Positions 1 to 12,700 of a DNA stretch of 64,000 bases are shown here, piece after piece (position 1 is the first letter of the stretch; every line of letters starts with the position of its first letter). The DNA is from Paragonimus westermani (lineage: Eukaryota > Platyhelminthes > Trematoda > Plagiorchiida > Troglotrematidae): positions 45,061 to 109,060 of the forward strand of contig QNGE01001335.1 of NCBI GenBank assembly GCA_008508345.1, in the 5' to 3' direction. Under the pieces are notes generated by a model. The model had not been told where the DNA came from and did no database searches. It was given only the letters and a program-made list of their open reading frames with translations. The position numbers and the translations under genes are program-made.

Positions 1-1588
1 ACTTAGGTGTTGGGAAGTTCTTGATGGCTGTCAATTTCTCCGGCAATGGTTGGATTTTCCCATTACCAACCGTATGTCCCAAGCAGACGATTGAACTGCG
101 GCCTATTTGGCACTTTTTACTACTCAGTTTTAGGCCGGCTGCATCGATTCGTCGCGACACTGCTCGCAACTGTCCACATGTTCTGACACTGTTTTGGAGA
201 ACACGACGATGTCGTCTTCGTATACAGTTACTCCTTCCTGACCCTCCAGAATGTAAAGCAGGAGACGTCTGAAGGTCGCTGGGGCATTGCACAGACCAAA
301 CGGCATCCTAAGGAACTCGTACTGCTGTCCCTTCACGCAGAACGCAGTCTTCGCTCTGTCCTTTCGTGCCATTGGTAGCTGCCAATAACCGGAACGCAAA
401 TCAGTGAGGGATAATACTCTAGCCTCGTGCAGGTGCGCAAAGATATCTTTCATATGAGGCATCGGGAGCGCGTCCTTGATCGTCACTCGGTTCAGCTCTC
501 GGAACTCGACGCAAAATCGATAGGTTCCATCCGCCTTCCTAGTCAACACGACCGGTGGCGAAAATGGGCTACTTGTCCTTTGAATGATCGCTTTTTCCAG
601 CATCCCCTTCAACTGCCTTTCCACCTCTGGAACCAACTTGAATGGAGTTCTCCGGTACACCGGTCTGCACTCCTCACATGGCTGTAAGTCTATCGTGTGT
701 TCCATCCATCTACAGAATCCGCATTGCTCATCCGCGTTAGTAAACAAGTGTGCAAACTCACTAACACACTGCTTGATGGCTGGGATCGGACACTCTGGCA
801 CAGACTTCATCGAGACGCCGCCCACTCGGCACTGATCCTTGGTCTGTTCACGATGCAACCTCACGACATCGCCATCAACACGCAACTCGTTTCTCTCCAG
901 GTCTACGCTTTCTTTCAATCGACGTAACAGGTCGGCGCCTATTATCGTTTCTTTCACATTGTCAATCACTAACGTTGCGTGGCGTAGCCTGACACTACCT
1001 ATCTGGATCTCAACATTCTGTCCCCAGTACCCTTAACGCTGTCCCTCTGACCGTAACTACATGCCAATTACCGGACTTAGCGGGCAATCCTGGGACTCTT
1101 TCTGTAACCGACGCACCCGCTCCCGTGTCTACTATCGCCCTCTTTTGTTCTCTCTCAACCAAAACTTTCGCTCGTGGGATGCCCCCATGATAACCTGTTA
1201 CTACCGAAAAACAAGGATGAAGACGTTTGTTAGGGCACTGGCGGGCAAAGTGTCCCACCCCATTACAAACAAAACACTTTTTACGGCTAGTTTGTTCACG
1301 TGCTCGTCTGACTTGTCCTCTTCTTGGTTCCGCATTCATCTTCAAACATTCCACTGACTTCTCCAGCTTCCCTAACTTATGTTCGAGCTCCGTGACTTCC
1401 AGCCGTCCAACCTGCGTCCGCATGAGTTGGCGCTGTGCAATTTCGACAAGCCGTTCGGTGTCCGTGATCCCACAAGACTCGGCCATTCGAACGCTATCCT
1501 GCAAATCCGGCGGCAAACTCTGGATGAACCGCTCCCTCACCAATCTATCCTTCGTTTTCTCGTCTGCCCCCGGTAAGGCCACTGTCAA
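1..1588 (-). pseudogene. Ty3/gypsy retrotransposon gag-protease-reverse transcriptase fragment, runs off the window
   Basis: Read on the minus strand from 1588 down to 1. The gag part (1588-1010) carries a CCHC zinc knuckle (CFVCNGVGHFARQC) followed by an aspartic protease start with the active-site motif DTGAGAS. A frameshift near 1015-1025 moves the frame, and protease end plus RT follow at about 1020-130: SPPVVLTRKADGTYRFC, the catalytic SLTDLRSGYWQ, RMPFGLCNAPATF and VYEDDIVVFS (the second catalytic box, with E at the variable position). A second frameshift near 190 moves the frame again; the connection region (LGHTVGNGKIQPLPEK) stays open to the window edge. RNase H and integrase must lie outside. 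The gag N-terminus is missing, so the element is 5'-truncated. Family assignment rests on motif order; at least two frameshifts make it a dead copy. Confidence 0.9.
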
Positions 1589-1614
1589 CTGTCATAATAA
1601 GTATTGATAGTGAA

Positions 1615-2830
1615 CCATGGGGTCTTGCTATATGGGATGGAATACCATATTTTCAGTATGGACCACAGTACAACGGACACAACATGGTTCTACAGTCTGC
1701 CTCGTAAGGTGTCTTGTCAAGAGTGCATCAGGAGTTGGGACATGCTGGACAACGCGAAATGGAAGATGCTGTGAATCAAAGGTTCTGATGGCCGCAACAG
1801 CGGAGGGATATCATCAGCTTATGCAATCATTGTACGAAATACGTCCGGATAAAAAATCACCATATGCCTTATCGTGTCTTCTCAGGGTTGATAATCACGG
1901 AATATCCAAACTCCACTGTGAGAGTAAACATCGTTGGGCCTTTACCAACGTGCTTAAATCGTTACATTCTGGTATTAGTGGAACACTTCGCCAAGTGGTG
2001 TAAAGTTGTACCAATTCTTTCCACGGATGCAATAACTACGGCTCGAATCTTATTTGACTATTAAATTACGCGTTGGGGGTACTCCGGAACAAGTTTACTC
2101 TAACTGGGAATCGAGTTTTTAGGAGCCTAATCACGGCGGAATTCTGTCAGTTGCTGAATATTAAGTAGACGCACAACGACCTACCACCCCCATAGAAACG
2201 GACAAACTGGTCACTAAAAGTCTCCTGGAGACGTTCATTGATGGTTACAGCACGCGAGAGTGGGACCAAGCTCTCCCACGTTATTTCCTAGCGTGCCGAG
2301 CGTCAATCCATGTGACACTCACCGCACGGGAAGAGAGTACAGACTGCCGTTAGACTTGGTCATCCCACATACAGCGAAAAATCCCTTGTTTACGGATCAT
2401 GTTACACAGTGGCGTCAGGATTTGTTGCAGATTCATCAACTGGCTAGAGATTATTTTTCAACTGCTCAAAACTACGAGAAAGATTACTACTGCCGCAGGG
2501 TAACAGGGCCTACACTCAAACCGGGGGAATAGGTAGGTTCACATAACCCAGTACCTCCTTCGGGTGCCCCTACAAAAGTGTACAGAGTGGGTAGGTTCAT
2601 ATATTGTCCAGGAGGTATATACAGAGGCCACGTGCAGGATTTGCAGAGCAAACTTACCGGAAAGCCAATCATTCACAGTACACTTTAATCGCCTAAAGCC
2701 AGCCACACAGTATAATACGACCATTGGTGATAATCCGAATGCCTCAGGTGTTACTTCTCCGGACGCGGCGGTCTTTGTGGAAATGGTAGCGGAAGGCGGT
2801 TTGTCGACAGTACAATGTAGCGGTGAGGAC
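1615..2830 (+). pseudogene. Ty3/gypsy integrase fragment, opposite orientation to its neighbour
   Basis: Several plus-strand frames together read as an LTR-retrotransposon integrase. First comes an HHCC zinc-binding region (HQELGHAGQREMEDAV, then CNHC). Next is the catalytic core (EYPNSTVRVNIVGPLPT, then YILVLVEHFAKWCKVVP). Then the late core and C-terminal part (QLARDYFSTAQNYEKDYYCRRV), and finally a GPY/F-like end (EWVGSYIVQEVYTE, VHFNRLKPATQYN). The first catalytic Asp before VGPLP reads as Asn, the second box reads TGNR where a DxG is expected, and stops and shifts break it in several places, so it cannot be active. It starts where the minus-strand gag of the preceding element begins, so the junction is a rearrangement or two independent truncated insertions. 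Confidence 0.82.
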
Positions 2831-3576
2831 ACCGCTAATCAATCGAGGGAGCAGTGTAACGACACAAGTCAATGATCCAGCGAATAATCGTTGGCCAATG
2901 ATTCTTCTGTTTGTCGTTCTAGATATACAAACGAAGGACCTTAACGAACAAACAGGAACAAGACGCGCCGAAGAATTGCACTGTTGAGGCCAGCGAATTC
3001 CCCGAACCCCGTTTTTAAACTGACTTAGAGACAAGGCTGAATGGGGCGAGAAAGTAGTACCCTGTGCTAGTTTGTACCGTACACAGTGCACATGTCGTTC
3101 TTGTAACTCGTTTTTGTTGTATCGGTGTTCTGTTGGATGGCTGGTTGTCATTTGTTGGGACTACTCCGCATATCCTACGTTGATCGTACGGTATCATTTT
3201 CGTTTCAGCGTGTCCATACCCATCGAACATTGTGCTTGTCTCTTGTGTATTACACATAATTCACGATAGTCTGAGCCATGCTCTGAGTACGAGCAGAACC
3301 TGAAAGTGGGTGTTGGGCCTCCGCGTTTCGCCTCCATCGTTTTGGCTGGTAACGGTCTTATTCATTGTGTGTGCAAGTCACACTTGGTAATAGAGTTTAT
3401 GACTTTTTCGCACGCCTCTGGATTCTGTATGTTGTAAGGTAGATAACAGGAACGTTGCTCTTTCATAGAACTGCTCAAAAAACATGTCGTGTGATGTTCT
3501 CACCTCTGCGTCTTGTTTAACTTTTTCTGCAATTTCGTGTATTTCACTTTGCTCTTTCTTTATTCACTTATCTGCG
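2831..3576. other. Intergenic stretch with no recognised gene
   Basis: This lies between the gypsy integrase remnant and the UBL7-like gene. It may contain the 3' end or LTR of the plus-strand gypsy fragment and the promoter of the host gene. I could find neither a TG...CA-bounded LTR nor a convincing TATA box, and short ORFs here look random. Confidence 0.4.
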
Positions 3577-3608
3577 TTGTCATTTTCCCTCTTGCGAACA
3601 TGTTGCAG
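3577..3608 (+). promoter_or_regulatory. Splice acceptor 19 nt upstream of the UBL7-like start codon
   Basis: A pyrimidine-rich run (CATTTTCCCTCTTGCG) leads into TGTTGCAG ending at 3608; the presumed ATG is at 3628. No coding sequence lies just before it in the right frame. It is either the end of a 5'UTR intron or a spliced-leader trans-splicing site, a process well known in trematodes. The sequence alone does not decide between them. Confidence 0.4.
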
Positions 3609-3627
3609 ATACTTGCTTATTCTAACA

Positions 3628-3778
3628 ATGACATATTTACGTGTCAAAATTACACGGTTGGATGACGTGGAAAGCGTCACCTCAAAATATATTGCTGGGC
3701 TTGATCCGGACCAAACAGTTGGCAGTTTGATTCCTCAAATTCTATGCCCTGATGATGATTTAAGTGGGCTGGATATCA
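3628..3778 (+). CDS. UBL7: UBL7-like exon 1 (start codon, first half of the ubiquitin-like domain)
   Basis: ATG at 3628; the donor GTACGTG follows at 3779 and leaves one base of a Lys codon. The intron 3779-3815 is only 37 bp and ends TATGTAG. Splicing restores IKCIYYGE, the conserved turn of ubiquitin-like folds; reading through the intron would instead give unrelated residues. Confidence 0.88.
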
Positions 3779-6700
3779 GTACGTGTGTCTGTGTTACATT
3801 TTTTTTACTATGTAGAATGCATTTATTACGGTGAACTTTTGGATGCGAACAAAAAGCTATCTGACTATGATATTGACAACTACTCAATCCTTCAGTTTGT
3901 CATCAAGCGGAAGGTGGCCCTGGCACATGCGAGTGGTAAGTATGTAGTAAAATGTGGGATTGTTTCAGCTACTCCATGTGGTCTCAGAGAAGTCTCCCAG
4001 CTCATGGCTAACCTATACTGGATCCTCCGTAGCGGCCAGTTAGACAAGGTTTGTGCAGTTTTGTAATTAGAGACAATTCGGTTTTGTTTACAGTTGACCG
4101 ATTTGCTTTCCAGCCGCAGTTGGCTGGAACAAGCAATCACCCGTTCTCCAGCACTTGGTCACGAGCCAGTGGCCTATTCTATTTTGCGAGACCCAAAAAT
4201 GTTGAATGTGCTGCTTCGAGATAAACAGTGCACAGACAGGTATGTGACCATCTATCTACATGTCTCGCATCATCAACTCTGTTTGTTCATTTTTTAACAT
4301 CCTGCGCACTTTCTAGGCTGATTACTCTCTATCCGTGTATGGTCCATGTACTGCATCTGGGTGTAGAAACTATTTTCGGATCTGGCGGTGATTCATGTTG
4401 TGCCAACAAAAGTACTCCTCGCAGCACCCATCGAAGCACGTTGTCAACCCATACGCGCTCACATGATTATACCGTGGACCAGGTAATTCACTTACGACGA
4501 ACCATTGATCCTATCTAGCTTCCGAGTTAACCGATAGATGTCTCTAAACTCCGCCTTGATAGACAATTGTTGTATTTCTCGACTATAAAGGTGCGTTCGA
4601 TTCAGTGGATCGGTCTACACTTGTAGAGTCGCTCAAACACAAAGGTGTGCCGACTCAGTACGTGAACATACTGTCGGCACTTTACTCTTATACTTCAGCT
4701 CAGATTATGGTTTACGATGAACTGTCTGACAGTTCGAACACCATGAGCGGCGTACGTCCAGGCTGTCCACTCTCACCATTTTTGTTTAATTTCGTCATAG
4801 ATGAAATAATGGAGGATTGTCTACGGCACTCACAAGATGCCGGCGTGGACCTCCTACCTGGTGAAAGACTGACTGACTGATCTTGATTATGCTGACGACA
4901 AGGTGTTGCTGTTTGACGACTTTCAATCAGCACAAGCGATGCTAGACGCAATTTCGCGTTCTGCTCAATACTTCGAAATGCGCTTTGCAGCCTTAAAATG
5001 CAAAATGCCCCTTCAGGATTGCTGTGACCACATAGATTTGATGTTAGATAATGTAGTCATGGAGGTTGTTGACCGGTTTGTGTACCTGGGAAGCTGCATT
5101 AGCGTCGGTGGTGGGGGTGTAGGGAATGAAATAGAAGCGCGCATTTCTAAGGCTAGGGCGGTATTCGCTAATTTGAGGCATCTGTGGCGACCGAGGTGTA
5201 TTGCTCTGAAGCTTAAAGGTCGTGTTTATAAGACAACGATGAGGGCCGTATTACTTTACGGCAGCGAGACCTGGCCGCTCAGGGTAGAAGACGTGAACCG
5301 TCTTCAAGTATTTGACCACCGATGTCTGCGTTCAATCGCTCGTATCGGGTGGCACCGGCGTGCAAGTGACAAGGAGGTTAGGAAGCGGGTGTTTGGTAGT
5401 GATTGTCAAACGAGTTCTTTTGTTCACTCCCTACGTTTGCACAGGTTTAGATGGTTAGGTCATGTATTAAGGATGCCAGCTAGTCGTCTTCCATACCGAG
5501 CACTGTTCGCTGACACTGCGGCCGACTGGTGTAAGATGCGAGGTGGACAGATAATGACCTGGCGTGGGGAAATGAAGTCGTTCACGAAGGGATTGGCCAC
5601 TGTGGGTCGTGTTCGTCTCCTGGGCTGGGGTCCTCGCGACTCACAGAGTCGGTGGTTGGAGACTCTAGGTGAGATGGCGGTTAATCGAGCTGAGTGGCGT
5701 GAATGTTGTCGTTGTTTGTCCGAGTTGTCTGTAAAGTGAGTGCATTTAATGGTGCGAGGCAGTGACAGCCGTAAGGAAGCTGTCTCGCTGATGACGCCTT
5801 ACTCCCACTTGCAGCTCGGTTGTTTGTCTGCAAGGTGTAGGCACCTTGATGTTAAATGTTTGGATATGGAGGTAGTCCTTCTCAGTAGTTAGGTCTCTTC
5901 CCGTCCCGTTCTTTTTTCCTCTCTTCCTACATAGGGTTTGTTTTTTCTTAATGATTGTGTGGCAGTTAAGCATTAGTGTAAACCACTGATGTATTGTTGT
6001 CTGTGATGATGGTGGTGAATTTCGGTGCATAGTAACAAGTTCAAGTCACTTATCACTCAGTCCAAAACACGGAGTTATAAAACGCAGATCCAAAGTTTCA
6101 TCGGATATGTTTGGTTGTTTTCATACGTTATTGCCACTTAAATGTACATGAGTGTATGTTGGTCGTGTGGTACGACTTCCATGAAATGACACAGTGCAAT
6201 CGAAAGTTAGTATCGGTAACCCTTAGCCGATTCGTTGTTGGGAATTTGTGTGACGTTACTAGTATTTTCATATGTATAAACACCATGATACAAATTGATT
6301 CGAGTTTTCGAATGCTGCTAATATGTTATATGGTACATTCATTTGAGGGGTGCTTTTCGTCATCTCGTACAAAATTTCAACTGGGGCGCATGTAACCAAG
6401 TATATTGGTTGTGGGCGCGCAGAACATACTAACTTAAACTAATGCTACACATATTGAAAGCTTTGCTGGGAACTGACACATACGGCAGAAAACTTTCCAA
6501 ACACAGTTGAATAACTACGTGATACAGCTGATTAACTGCACAGAGTGGCTGAAACTGTTCATGGTATAGTTGAATTACAACGGGAGAACCTGTATGTCCA
6601 TCGGTCGATTTTTCAGTGAGTTCATACCGCTTCAAAAACGTCGATTATCGAAACAATCTGATAGTTGGGGCAGCTGGAACTGTCCAACCAATGTTATCGG

Positions 6701-9700
6701 CAGCTCAAGTTGTTCCTAAAAATGGGTCGCGTCCAGCCACGTCTGTTTAATTTATCGGATGGTGTATCGTTAAATTTGATCGATTTGGAAAATAACACTA
6801 GCCTGGTTCAATACGTCTTTAGCATGGACATTTTGTCTATTCTCTACAGTTATATCACTCGAAATTATAACATTTACTTAGTTTATGAAAGAAATAATAG
6901 TTTTGAGTCAGTTCGAGGACACTCAGTACAACCAGCTGAAATCCGGTAACAGTCACATAAGTGTTCGTTGATGGTCGGGCCATGTATTACGAATGTCAAC
7001 CTACGACTTGCATTTTCCGCTGAGCTTCTTACTCAGCGGCGTAAAGCACGAATTGGTCAATTGATGGTTTGGTAAATGGGAAATCAAAGCAGGTGTTGGT
7101 TATTTAAGAGCGGTAAGTAGTGTTCCTTGCAACGCAGTTGGCTCTAGTTGAAGCTGCTAGGAGGCTTGACGGTTAATCGGTTTCAATGCTGTCTTTGTTG
7201 TCATTTGATTTATTTCTTTGTGAAATGATTGCCTTCGTTTACGCGAGGTGGTGAAAGCTACAAGGAATCTAGCTGCCATTTTGTTCTCATTTACTGCCCA
7301 CTTGCTTGGTTGGAAGGTCTGGGTACCTGGATCATAGTGAGCTAAGTTTGGACGTGGATGGAGTTTACTTCCACCCCATACCGCCTTCATCTTTAAGTTA
7401 GGGATTCTTCTTTTCAAGGTTGTGTGGTAGTTGTTCATGTGTTCGATGTAGTGCTTGTGGTTTTTTTTACAGCCGACGACTCAGACAATGCTAAGGGGAT
7501 AAGAGATTGGGCCATCAATAGTCCGATTGGAAACAAGGAGTTTTGCTGTTAATAGTGGTACTGGTTATTGTGAAGCTTTGAAAGAGGTCAAGTACGTATG
7601 TTTTACGTTAGACTCAGTTGACGTAATCAACTCATCGTAACATCCGTGTGTGGTGTACGGGTTGCTCAACCTAAACCTTCTTCCTCACTTCATCACACCT
7701 TGTACCGTCGAACTTGACAACTAACGCATGTTGAAATCGGCTGTTTGCATTCTGTTGCTCATGCCAATTATTACTGCGCTTTCGTTAGAACTGAAAGCTT
7801 AATACACCGCAAAGAACCTGCTGAAGCCGGAGGTTTCATATTAGGTTCCCGAACTAATTGGAATGTACTAGATAACATTCTGCTGAAACCTTCATGCGTG
7901 AATAGATGCATGCTTTCACCGTGTCCCCTTGTACTCACCATTGGTCTCGTTGCCTCTGCTTTTCAGCCAAGAGGCACCTTTTTGGTGCCAGCTTACACGT
8001 TTTCTGTCATCTGTGCACGCAATCCATACTGCGGCATTTCCTATACAACAGCGTCTTATTTAGCCGTGTGTATATCTGAGGGTAGTGTAATGATCATGAA
8101 GTCTACATGACTAAGTGTTTCTCTAGCCGCATTTTAATTATCGGCTAAGTAATTACTTCGAAGCTTTCTTTTCTGTCAGTGCATTTGTTTCGTACGTTTT
8201 ATCCTTCAAGGACCTTGAAAATGATACTGAAGAAGATACAGACGCTGGGAGTTCTCAACGCGCGGGAACCATTCCTACTATAATCACACCTTATGAAGGT
8301 ATTGCCTCATCGGAGCAGGCATCTCAGTTGGACCGCTTACAACAGGGGCCATTTCCATTCACTAATAGAGTGCGACCATCCGCTCAAGTCAGCCGTCATC
8401 AACTGCAGGCAGCTATCGCCCAAGCGCAAGGCCTTCTGGCGGGCAGTGCTAGCAGCTCACAGAGGCGATCCTCACCACAACACGGGAGTGCTGAAGTAAG
8501 TATCCGTTGTTTCTATGTCCTACCTTTGTTTTCGTTTCCGTCCCTAATCTAATGAAATGTAATCTCGCTCAGGCGGAGCAGTTTTTCAGATTCAGTGTTA
8601 TGTCGATTTGTTTTATTATCACACCTCTCGGCCAATCGTCACAGTTTAATTTCTGTATTGGGTCAACCTCCTGCTTCCGAATCCAACAGAGGAGGGATTT
8701 TCCCAAAGGTATGCTATGTATTATGACCAAACTTGTAGGATGAGGACACGAAACATCGGACTAAGCAAAGTAATCGGACTTGGGCTCTGTCAGCCAAGAT
8801 TGCTGTATCTTCGTCGAATAATTCCTCATAACACTTGAAACTAGGTTTCGGTCTGATCTCGCTGTCCGGTTGGTAGTCGAGTTTGCCAATGATTGAACTG
8901 TGTAAACTATTGAGCTCTACCGGCCGCCATTTCGTCATGACTTTAATCAACCTCAACTAGGTCGCTTTGCTTTGTTCGTACCGCTGCTTTAGATTCCTCT
9001 GGGCTTTTTCACTTAACAAGAAGGATGTTGATCTACCGCTGACCGCCGCCAGCTGTTATGGCCCAGCCAGATATGCGAGATCAATGCACTAAATGGCCAC
9101 TGATTTACACCACTCGGCGCGAGTGCAAAACGAATGAGGCGTATTAACCACACGTGTAACCCAGCCTGACAATCTGTGCATCCGTTGAAAGCGGCAGTCT
9201 GTCCTCACGGCCGAAGTCCTGCTATCTGACTAATGGGCCCAAATCTACTTACTGACTAGCACTGCTTCTTAGATCAGCTCCGCTACGAGTCCCCATCGTT
9301 AAAAGACTTTGTCTCCCAAAACGTTGTTATGAATTCCTTGCGTGGAAGCTTTGAGTACGTGTGCTCTATTTCACCCAGGCTGTGTAAAACAGAAATCGAA
9401 TGTTGCATAGGAAGTTTACAAGTTGGGTCATACTGAAAATGCTTAGGTGTCTCAAATTCCATTTCGAATCATCCGGAACGAATGATAGACGGAAGGTACT
9501 GACTTAAACAATCGAATCGAGGTTAGTGAAGGGAGTGTTGTGACTGTCTTATCACCCTTCTTTGTACATTCTCAATAAGATACATGTCACTTACGAATTA
9601 CGGGTGACAAGCCCAATTAATTAGGTCAAGTTAAGGGCTCTCCAACGAGCTCAACATCACGCCAAGCTTTCTGACTGAAACTTTCCAGACTTTCAATTAA

Positions 9701-12700
9701 ACAACTAAACGTGGAATTAATTCTTCTAACCGTTAGGGTGCGATTAAAAGATCACCTGAAACTATTGTTCTCAAGCCCCTATCACGAATTATAGTGGTGC
9801 TGTACTCTCATCGCCCTAGAAAGTACTATACTGCAAATGTATCAGAGATACGCTATCGTGCATTTGCTTGTGTTGAACGACATCTGTACATCGGTACAGA
9901 ACGTCCACATCATTCTGCGGCTTCTCACTCTGCCATACTGACCACCGTATAAAAAATTTTCGTCTCTTCATATAGTACCAGCTGGAGGGTTATAAGCTGT
10001 GAGATTTCAGCTATAAATAAAGTCGGCAGCAGTTATTCTGGTTCTAAACTCTATTACTCTCTGCTATCTACACACTGCCAACCAGGGAGTGTACCTTTGG
10101 ACTTTACGTTAGATGGGTGGTCATTGAGGCGGTCAATGAGTCACAAAATTCGGGAATAAGTTGTACGATCTATACGGGTTGAATGGTCAACTCGACTGGA
10201 TCCTTTGAGCATGTCATAAGACAAAATTCATTAGTTTGTCTCCATCAACCACTTTTGCCAATTGTTCCTCCGCACCCAGTGGGTTAATATCACACGAGAT
10301 CCTCTTCAGACTCCACTTTCAGCGCTAGGGGTCGGTACAAACTGAACCAACTGCTTGTGTGTGTGTGTGTGTTCTGCAAGGCCGCCATAAGTATGGAGTC
10401 AACCGACATTAGTACGATCAGTGTGTACTTGATGGTCTTGTTATTTTTTTTAGTTGTGTTCATCATAAGTTTTGAGTCCACTGACAGTAGTGCGGTCAGT
10501 CTGTAATTAATGGTCTTGTTGTGACATCCACATTTAAAACTGAGTAGGATTGTTTAAACCTTCCAGGTGTCGGGACGCTAACTCTCTGACAGCGTCCTAT
10601 TAGTTGTTTCACGAAGTGGCTTCAGTGCCGTCGAGGAAGTAATGCTAGGATTTACAGCTTTAAAACGCCGTTAGCTTATGGAAACCGTTGGATGGTGCAA
10701 AAGGGACCGTTTTAAAGGCTATTTTAATGTTAATCCCGGATTGAGGTACTGAATTATTGGACCTGGTCGAGTGTCCGCCAAGATACCGATTGCTGAGACC
10801 TTTGGTAGCGTCCTCACTTGGGGTGTTGATCCCAAGTGCGTATAAGACTACAGGGCAGATTTTCATGTTAGCTGCTACCGTGCTGTAGAATAATTTTCGC
10901 TTAACGTTGGTTTCAAACGGAACCACAATACCAATCCTGTGATTCGACTGTCCTGTCGGAATATTTTCCAAAGCATGATAACGAGCGAATTTCTGATTGG
11001 TCACAAACGTAACACACTTCTTGGGTTGACAGCCTTGGGCTGCATCAGGGGGTATGTTGAACCCTGTCTAACGATTCCTCCAGTTCGCCATGTGGGCTAA
11101 TTATGGTACACTTCACACATGTGGTGCGAACGTTCGTGGCACAGCAAGTCAATCTGAACGAGACTTGGAATACCGTGTCTTCGCGATTGCAGAGAATAGC
11201 ACACCCCAGCCGCGAAGGCGTGCACCCAAGTTGCCAGACTTGTCATCACGGTAACAATAACTAACACCTTAATATCATAGCGAGCTTACATTTTCACCGC
11301 GTTGCAGGCCATGTGTTAAATTCCGATGAGCTAACTGGATGTACTCAAATGTATGAAGCAATCGTCATGTATTATCGTATTAAATATCAACCACGACGAC
11401 TGCAGTGGATAAGTGGCATACATTTTTGGTCATTGCCTATCTGGGAAACGTCTTGCTTTTTCAAATACGCATCACGTGTGGATCCAAACGGTCGATACAA
11501 TGTTATGTTGTGCATACTTGAGGGTGTTAGCCAAGCTTATCGTCTTAATCTGTAGATTAGGATAGTACTTCAGAGATTCATGCGTACAAACAGCACTTGA
11601 GATATTCTTTTTGTACTCCAATGGGGCTCACTTCTCCGAGCATTCGGAGCAGACTTGTAAAGCGTTTCTATCGCAGATTATCTGGGTGCCGTTCTCCCTG
11701 ATTCGTGGTTGCACCGGTCATCTGCAAGGTGATTAGTAAGACCATATGTGAAAACGGTGGCTCACAAATTTACAGCCTATCGCGGCGAATAGACAGATAT
11801 GCTGGCTTTTTTGGAAACAATCCAGCTGGCCTAAGCGAACTTCGTCGATTGTTGATTATGGGGATTATGTGGTTAGCTATGACATTCCTGATGATCCTTC
11901 GTCGGCAACCGAAGTGACTTTGGAGCTTGAACTATTGAAACGTGATAAATTCCCAGATCAGGACCTGCTGGCAAAGAGATTGTACTCCGGACTGGCCAGA
12001 CTCCTCCGTTGTTGCTTATCAGCTCATTCCCACTCTCGAAAAGGGTGCCGGATTGTCACATGACAACCACAGATGTCTCTATCACCCCCAAGTTGCTCGT
12101 TGGTCTTGTGATGTGGCGGCTTCCGAAATACAGAGAACCAGGTAAGAGATGAACAAGCTGATTTCTGGCCTGACCACGCGTATATCGGCCATATCTTCAC
12201 CTTGCTATAGACACAGGAGCATCGACACTCTTTTTTACAGGCAACAGCCGTGGTATCTTTGATCTTAAAGGCTGCTTTTAACTCGGTTACCCGAAACACT
12301 TTTCACCGCAGTGGAATCCCAGTGATTATGTCAGTTTATTGAAATCTTTGTATGCCCACCCTGAACGCAGAGTGCGCATTGATAGCCAACTATCTCGATT
12401 CTGTATTTTAAGTGTTCAACAGGGGTATCCGGTCTCCTCCTTCCTTTTCAATTTTCTGATGGCCTGTATTCTGGAAGGGGCAGTCAGAAGTTTTGAGGAT
12501 CTCAGAATGGAGTTTCTTCCACGTAGTAGGCTAACTGACAGTATGCGGATGATGTTGTTCTGATTAGTTCTTCCACAGAAAACATGCAGACCATACTGAA
12601 TCGGTCAAGTAATTTGACTGGTCTGTATGGTATGCACTTTGTACCTTCAAAGTGTAGTGTTGTTGCAGGATTGCGTTCTTTCTGACCCTATTTTTGTTGC

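Noticed and set aside
7745..8110. A 121-codon ORF in intron 5 as an extra UBL7 exon
   Set aside because: UBL7 alignment is continuous from exon 5 to exon 6 without it, and it lacks suitable borders.
8173..8179. CTGTCAG as the acceptor of UBL7-like exon 6
   Set aside because: Using it puts a TGA in frame 12 codons later; the acceptor at 8210 keeps the frame and starts at the acidic block.
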